A stretch of 46,306 nt of DNA from Lutibacter sp. (lineage in GTDB: Bacteria > Bacteroidota > Bacteroidia > Flavobacteriales > Flavobacteriaceae). Below are positions 41,939 to 46,306 of the stretch, piece after piece. The translations under genes and the position numbers were made by a program. Location of the stretch: the NCBI GenBank assembly GCA_030683995.1, contig JAUXPH010000038.1:1-46306 (forward strand), given 5' to 3'. Numbering within the stretch: position 1 is the stretch's first letter; each line of letters starts with the position of its first letter. Below the pieces are notes generated by a model. It did no database searches. It was not told where the DNA came from and was given only the letters and a program-made list of their open reading frames with translations.

Positions 41939-44332
41939 ATGGAATTAATCGTAAAATTTTTACCTCTATTTGGTATTGCGGCACTTGTATTTGTGTTTTT
42001 CAAAAATTCTTGGGTTACAAAACAGGATGGAGGAAATGAAAAAATGGCAAGAATTGCCAAGAACATTGCCGATGGTGCAATGTCGTTTTTGAAAGCCGAA
42101 TATAAAATACTTTCAATTTTCGTTGTTGCCGTAGCAATTTTGCTTTATTTCAAAGGAACCTATGAAACCGGATCAAACGGTATGGTTGCAGTTTCCTTTA
42201 TTGTAGGCGCTTTTTGTTCGGGATTGGCAGGTTTTATAGGAATGAAAGTTGCCACCAAAGCAAACGTAAGAACCACGCAAGCCGCCAGAACTTCCTTGGG
42301 AAAAGCATTAGAAGTTGCTTTTGCAGGAGGTGCAGTAATGGGATTGGGCGTTGTTGGTCTTGGTGTTTTAGGATTGAGTTCGTTATTTATGTTGTATAGC
42401 GGACAAGGATGGGTTATTTCTGAAGTGTTGAATGTGCTTTCAGGATTCTCTTTGGGAGCGTCATCAATAGCATTATTTGCACGTGTTGGAGGCGGAATTT
42501 ATACCAAAGCTGCCGATGTTGGAGCAGATCTTGTTGGAAAAGTTGAAGCCGGTATTCCTGAAGATCATCCTTTAAATCCTGCAACTATTGCAGATAACGT
42601 TGGAGACAATGTTGGAGATGTTGCCGGTATGGGTGCCGATTTATTTGAATCGTATGTAGGTTCTATTATTGGAACGATGGTATTGGGCGCTGCTTTTGTA
42701 ACCATACCAGCTTTTCAGGCTTCTTTTGATGGTTTAGGCGCTATTTATTTGCCATTGGTTTTAGCCGCGGTAGGTATTGTAATGTCAATTATAGGAACAT
42801 TTTTCGTAAAAGTAAAAGATGGCGGAGATCCGCAATCGGCTTTAAATATTGGTGAATTTGGTTCAGCAGGTTTAATGGTTATTGCTTCATATTTTATCAT
42901 TGAGCAAATGCTTCCCGAAACTTGGATGTTTAAGGGTGTTGAATACACTTCAATGGGCGTTTTTTGGGCAACAATTGCTGGTTTAGTCGCTGGTTTATTG
43001 GTAGGAAAAGTAACAGAATATTACACTGCAACAGGCAAAAAACCGGTAATGTCTATCGTTAGACAATCGGAAACCGGTGCAGCAACAAATATTATTGCAG
43101 GTTTGGGTGTTGGGATGATGTCAACCGCCATTCCAATCTTATTGATTGCAGCTGCAATCTTGGTTTCACATCATTTTGCCGGTTTATATGGTATTGCTAT
43201 TGCAGCAGTTGGGATGTTGGCAAATACTGGAATTCAGTTGGCTGTTGATGCTTACGGTCCAATTTCTGACAATGCCGGCGGTATTGCTGAAATGGCCGAA
43301 TTGCCAAAAGAAGTTCGTGAACGTACAGATAAATTAGATGCTGTTGGAAACACAACAGCAGCCATTGGAAAAGGATTTGCCATCGCTTCTGCCGCTTTAA
43401 CGGCTTTGGCTTTGTTTGCCGCTTTTATGCAAACAGCAAATTTAACGTCTATTGATGTTTCTCAGCCTAAAATTATGGCCGGACTTTTAGTGGGTGGTAT
43501 GTTGCCATTCGTTTTTTCAGCCTTGTCTATGAATGCCGTGGGACGTGCAGCAATGGCGATGATTGAAGAAGTTCGTCGTCAGTTTAGAGACATTCCCCAG
43601 CTTAAAGCTGCTTTGGAAGTGATGCGTAAATATAATTCTGATATGTCAAAAGCAACTGCGGAAGACAGAAAAATATTTGATGAAGCCGATGGTGTTGCAG
43701 ATTATTCAAAATGTGTTGAAATCTCAACAAAAGCTTCCTTAAGAGAAATGGTTTTACCAGGTTTAATGGCGATTACCGTTCCGGTTTTGGTAGGATATGT
43801 TGGTGGCGCCCAAATGTTGGGAGGTTTATTGGCCGGTGTAACAACAACAGGTGTTTTAATGGCTATTTTCCAATCAAATGCCGGTGGCGCTTGGGACAAT
43901 GCCAAAAAAACGATTGAAGAAAAAGGACTAAAAGGAACCGATACGCATAAAGCGGCAGTGGTAGGTGATACCGTTGGTGATCCATTTAAAGATACTTCGG
44001 GACCATCATTAAATATTTTATTGAAATTAATGTCGGTTGTAGCCTTGGTGATTGCACCTAGTATTGCACTTTCTGCCGATGAAGTTGCAGAATATGCAAG
44101 AGAAAATGCACCAACCGAAATGGTTTCTCACGAAATTTCCAAAGAAGTACAAGTGATGATGACTACCAATGAAGACGGATCTGTTAAAGCGACAGTAACT
44201 ACCACAACAACTGATAATGGAACAGTTACTACTGACGAAAAAGTTTTCGAAGGAACAGAAGAAGAAGTGAAAGCTGAAATTCAAAATCTTAAAAATGTTA
44301 AAGTTGAGGTGAAGACTACAACTCAAGAGTGA
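41939..44332 (+). CDS. hppA: Membrane-bound ion-translocating pyrophosphatase
   Basis: 797 residues with about 16 hydrophobic segments. The substrate site is seen in [56 protein letters not shown], and [19 protein letters not shown] is the second conserved region. [10 protein letters not shown] (about residue 470), with alanine at the diagnostic position, points to a potassium-dependent enzyme. Whether it pumps H+ or Na+ cannot be settled here. After the last helix the protein has a hydrophilic tail of about 85 residues (about 711-797), rich in Thr, Val and Glu, longer than in most prokaryotic members. Confidence 0.96.
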   Translation: MELIVKFLPLFGIAALVFVFFKNSWVTKQDGGNEKMARIAKNIADGAMSFLKAEYKILSIFVVAVAILLYFKGTYETGSNGMVAVSFIVGAFCSGLAGFIGMKVATKANVRTTQAARTSLGKALEVAFAGGAVMGLGVVGLGVLGLSSLFMLYSGQGWVISEVLNVLSGFSLGASSIALFARVGGGIYTKAADVGADLVGKVEAGIPEDHPLNPATIADNVGDNVGDVAGMGADLFESYVGSIIGTMVLGAAFVTIPAFQASFDGLGAIYLPLVLAAVGIVMSIIGTFFVKVKDGGDPQSALNIGEFGSAGLMVIASYFIIEQMLPETWMFKGVEYTSMGVFWATIAGLVAGLLVGKVTEYYTATGKKPVMSIVRQSETGAATNIIAGLGVGMMSTAIPILLIAAAILVSHHFAGLYGIAIAAVGMLANTGIQLAVDAYGPISDNAGGIAEMAELPKEVRERTDKLDAVGNTTAAIGKGFAIASAALTALALFAAFMQTANLTSIDVSQPKIMAGLLVGGMLPFVFSALSMNAVGRAAMAMIEEVRRQFRDIPQLKAALEVMRKYNSDMSKATAEDRKIFDEADGVADYSKCVEISTKASLREMVLPGLMAITVPVLVGYVGGAQMLGGLLAGVTTTGVLMAIFQSNAGGAWDNAKKTIEEKGLKGTDTHKAAVVGDTVGDPFKDTSGPSLNILLKLMSVVALVIAPSIALSADEVAEYARENAPTEMVSHEISKEVQVMMTTNEDGSVKATVTTTTTDNGTVTTDEKVFEGTEEEVKAEIQNLKNVKVEVKTTTQE

Positions 44333-44356
44333 TTCTTAAGAAATTGATTAAATTAT

Positions 44357-44385
44357 AAAAAAACCTGCAATTTGCAGGTTTTTTT
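44357..44385. terminator. Terminator after hppA
   Basis: ACCTGC and GCAGGT form the core stem, extended by A and T runs on both sides, about 25 bases after the hppA stop. The convergent lipoprotein gene may share it. Confidence 0.85.
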
Positions 44386-44447
44386 ATGCTTATTTACGAA
44401 GTGGCATATTCGATTCACGCGGATTTATTTAAGCGGAAATCCAAAAA

Positions 44448-44816
44448 TTATTCCGGTTGCAAGGAAACCTGAAGTTGCTGCGGAATCACATGGCATTCGT
44501 CCGCAGTTACCGTAATCGATTCAGAGACAAAAATGATGTAACCAACTCCGGAAACAGTGATAATATAAGTTCCTGCGCGTTCCCAGGCTCCAGAAAAAAC
44601 GGGATTGTTCACATCAAAAAACTCTAAGGTTTCCGTATAATTTCCATCTTTAGCCGTTACGGTAATGCCATTGCCTAAAACCTGATTGGTGACAGCATTT
44701 TTAACGGTAATGTTTAATGCTGCCCGTGCTTCTTCGGTGCACTGAATTTCATTTGTATTGTTAAAAGTGCAGGATAATAAAAGAAAAATACTGCATAAGT
44801 ATAGTGTTTTCATCAT
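44448..44816 (-). CDS. Lipoprotein with carboxypeptidase-regulatory/Ig-like fold
   Basis: 122 residues; lipobox LLSC with Cys16. The mature part reads ALNITVKNAVTNQVLGNGITVTAKDGNYTETLEF and GTYIITVSGVGYIIFVSESITVTADECHV, the pattern of a single carboxypeptidase-regulatory-like beta-sandwich (PEGA/CarboxypepD type). Two cysteines (about 26 and 109) could form a disulfide. The role is unknown; it probably sits at the outer membrane. ATG 44813 is an equally possible start. Confidence 0.8.
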   Translation of the reverse strand: MMKTLYLCSIFLLLSCTFNNTNEIQCTEEARAALNITVKNAVTNQVLGNGITVTAKDGNYTETLEFFDVNNPVFSGAWERAGTYIITVSGVGYIIFVSESITVTADECHVIPQQLQVSLQPE

Positions 44817-44934
44817 AATAAGGATTTAAATTTTTTTGATTTATGTATAAAACGTTGCTTTAGCCAGTAAATTTTTTGTTTGATCTTTTTCATTTCCATT
44901 TTTTTCTATATTTTCAGGAGAATCGATTGAAGCT

Positions 44935-46011
44935 TTATATGTTGTCTTCTTTGTTTTCGAGATTTAATTTGTCAATTAAATTGTACTTTGCTTGTCGGGT
45001 TTTCCAACGGTCACGCGCAAATTTTTGCATATCGGTAACGGTATCTTTTTCATCGGTTATTTCAAGTCCAAGCAATGTTTCAATAATATCTTCCAAGGTT
45101 ACAATTCCGTCCATACCGCCATATTCATCAATAATTACAGCAATATGTTCCTTTCTTTCCAAAAGAATTTCCCAAACGCTAAACAATACTTTTGAATCTT
45201 GGACAAATACAATTTCGCGTTTAATATCCTTTAGTTTTAAATCAAGTTGCCCTTCGGCAAGCTTTTCAAAAACCGTTTGTCTGAACACATATCCTGTAAT
45301 GTTTTCTGTACTTTCTGAATAAACGGGAATCCGTGAGTATTTCAGGTAATCTTTATTTCTTAAAAAATCATTTAAAGTTAAATTTTCATCGGCAACCGCA
45401 ACAACCACTCTTGGAGTCATAATTTCAGTAACTTTTACATTTTTAAGACGAAGTAAATTTTGAATAATCTTGTGTTCTTTTTCCGAAAAAATACCTTCGT
45501 CAGCACCAATGCTTGCCAATGCCGAGATTTCTTCCCTGCTGGTAGATTGCTCATTTTCATTTCCTGAAATGGCTCTTGTAATATAGGCCGACATAATCAC
45601 CAACGGATAAGTTACAATAATCATAATCCTTATGGTTTGAGCTGATATCTTGGCCAGTCCTCTCCAATAATTCGCCCCAATAGTTTTAGGAATAATTTCT
45701 GTAAGCACCAATATTAAGATGGTTAAAATTGCTGAAACAATCCCAAAGGATGCTTCGCCATATACTTTGACAGCTTGTGCGCCAACGCCGGCTGCGCCAA
45801 CGGTATGAGCCACGGTGTTAAGCGATAAAATTGCAGATAAAGGCTTGTCGATATTGCTTTTTAAGTCGATAAATACCCTTGCCCATGCATTGCCTTTTCC
45901 TTCTTTCACAATGAGGAATGAAACGGGTGTAGAAAGCAATACCGATTCCATTATTGAACACAAAAAAGAGATAATTAGTGCAAGAAATAGGTATATTAAA
46001 AGTAGTGTCAT
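44935..46011 (-). CDS. CNNM (DUF21) and CBS-pair membrane protein, hemolysin-C/CorC-like
   Basis: 358 residues. The N-terminal DUF21/CNNM membrane domain (about 1-170) is followed by two CBS domains (about 190-320: IMTPRVVVAVADENLTLNDFLRNKDYLKYSRIPVYSES, IAVIIDEYGGMDGIVTLEDIIETLLGLEI). Homologues such as CorB/CorC transport or regulate Mg2+ and other divalent ions. The CorC_HlyC domain usually found after the CBS pair is absent; the protein ends within about 40 residues in a short charged tail. GldE, a gliding-associated relative, has the same general CNNM-CBS layout but is longer; I do not assign that name. Confidence 0.9.
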   Translation of the reverse strand: MTLLLIYLFLALIISFLCSIMESVLLSTPVSFLIVKEGKGNAWARVFIDLKSNIDKPLSAILSLNTVAHTVGAAGVGAQAVKVYGEASFGIVSAILTILILVLTEIIPKTIGANYWRGLAKISAQTIRIMIIVTYPLVIMSAYITRAISGNENEQSTSREEISALASIGADEGIFSEKEHKIIQNLLRLKNVKVTEIMTPRVVVAVADENLTLNDFLRNKDYLKYSRIPVYSESTENITGYVFRQTVFEKLAEGQLDLKLKDIKREIVFVQDSKVLFSVWEILLERKEHIAVIIDEYGGMDGIVTLEDIIETLLGLEITDEKDTVTDMQKFARDRWKTRQAKYNLIDKLNLENKEDNI

Positions 46012-46122
46012 TTTTTCTTCAAATATAAAATTTAATTTTGATAAATATGTTGAATGCTGAAAATCGCTTGAAATTCCCTTTTTTTATGAAATATGTTTAT
46101 GAATGATGTTGCACCAAATTTC

Positions 46123-46306
46123 TCAACTAATTTTTTGGATCATTGGGTTGAAGGCTTTTGAAGCTACCATCACTTTTGTCCCAACTTTCAAGGTGTTTAT
46201 TTCATCTTCCGTTGCAATCACTTTAATGATATTAGATCCGGAAAGTACACTGATGATATACACCACATCACTTTTTTCAATGGCAATAATTTCTCCCGTA
46301 AGTTTA
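46123..46306 (-). CDS. TOBE/Mop (molybdate/pterin-binding) domain protein, 3' end
   Basis: Translating the minus strand gives 60 residues in frame to a TGA stop at 46123-46125: KLTGEIIAIEKSDVVYIISV, then SNIIKVIATEDEINTLKVGT and KVMVASKAFNPMIQ. This matches a Mop/TOBE domain (LxGxIxxIe, lkvGxxVxaxxKAxxVm), which binds molybdate or tungstate. The start lies beyond the right edge. It may be a small stand-alone Mop protein or the end of a larger one, such as ModE or a ModC-type ATPase. Confidence 0.7.
   Translation of the reverse strand, partial: KLTGEIIAIEKSDVVYIISVLSGSNIIKVIATEDEINTLKVGTKVMVASKAFNPMIQKIS

Noticed and set aside
44935-46011. Naming the CNNM-CBS protein GldE
   Set aside because: GldE has a similar domain order, but this protein is shorter and lacks the C-terminal domain, and gldD is not adjacent.
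1-46306. tRNA or rRNA genes, CRISPR arrays, prophage or IS transposase genes
   Set aside because: I looked for cloverleaf-type sequences, regularly spaced repeats, integrase and transposase motifs and found none. The only repeats are those listed.

Overview
The window is about 46 kb of AT-rich chromosome from a member of the Bacteroidota, almost certainly a gliding flavobacterium (Flavobacteriaceae). The evidence is a type IX secretion (T9SS) adhesin with a gliding-type C-terminal domain followed by a PorP/SprF-like partner, the gliding lipoprotein genes gldB-gldC, a folK-deoxynucleoside kinase fusion typical of the phylum, repeated promoter elements of the Bacteroidota type (TAnnTTTG, some with an upstream TTG), poor Shine-Dalgarno sites, and flavobacterial intergenic repeats. 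I see no phage, plasmid, IS transposase, CRISPR array, rRNA or tRNA gene. Nearly everything is housekeeping, so the unusual material is mainly in leaders and intergenic DNA.

Layout. 1-4896 (+): the 3' end of a large repeat-rich surface adhesin, a PorP/SprF-like outer-membrane protein and an OmpA-family envelope protein, forming one T9SS type B cassette. 4897-5117: a dense intergenic stretch with a REP-like palindrome, a nested hairpin that may be a small RNA, and a terminator. 5118-8893 (-): purK, purE and an M3 oligopeptidase. 9011-9110: copy 1 of a dispersed repeat. 9164-9583 (-): a Rieske-like lipoprotein whose histidine ligands are missing. 9704-10651 (+): greA and a HIT hydrolase. 10654-11802 (-): a membrane histidine kinase. 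11896-13860 (+): flavin reductase, a DUF3127 protein with an SSB-like tail, and aat. 14122-18425 (+): a MazG-like protein, a small membrane protein, aroA, queA behind a structured leader, a MITE-like element, and rlmN.

18467-23106 (-): the rimP-nusA-infB translation/transcription operon, with a terminator-like hairpin in its leader. 23266-26316: a tandem universal stress protein, nadE (-), then gldB-gldC. 26401-29385: folK-dNK fusion (-) divergent from sppA (+). 29401-31087: an AraC regulator (-) and a small secreted protein (+). 31156-33251 (-): folA, a 2TM protein, a small unknown protein and thyA, a dTMP/folate cluster. 33328-33461: copy 2 of the dispersed repeat, in the opposite orientation. 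33565-37494 (-): a nucleoside transporter, a DUF151 bifunctional nuclease-like protein, etfA and etfB. 37676-44332 (+): the pyruvate dehydrogenase E1 beta subunit, a DUF5686 outer-membrane protein, inorganic pyrophosphatase and a membrane-bound pyrophosphatase. 44448-46306 (-): a lipoprotein, a CNNM/CBS membrane protein and the 3' end of a TOBE/Mop-domain gene.

Functional links: the first three genes with gldB/gldC serve T9SS export and gliding; purE/purK, folK-dNK, thyA, folA, the CNT transporter and the MazG-like protein all concern nucleotide supply; ppa and hppA both hydrolyse pyrophosphate, one in the cytoplasm and one coupled to ion pumping. The strongest candidates for undescribed biology are cis-acting RNA elements: the queA leader, which can be drawn as P1/P2, an alternative hairpin and a terminator (15985-16103), and the terminator in the rimP-nusA-infB leader (23112-23136). 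All structures were found by eye, without folding software or database searches.
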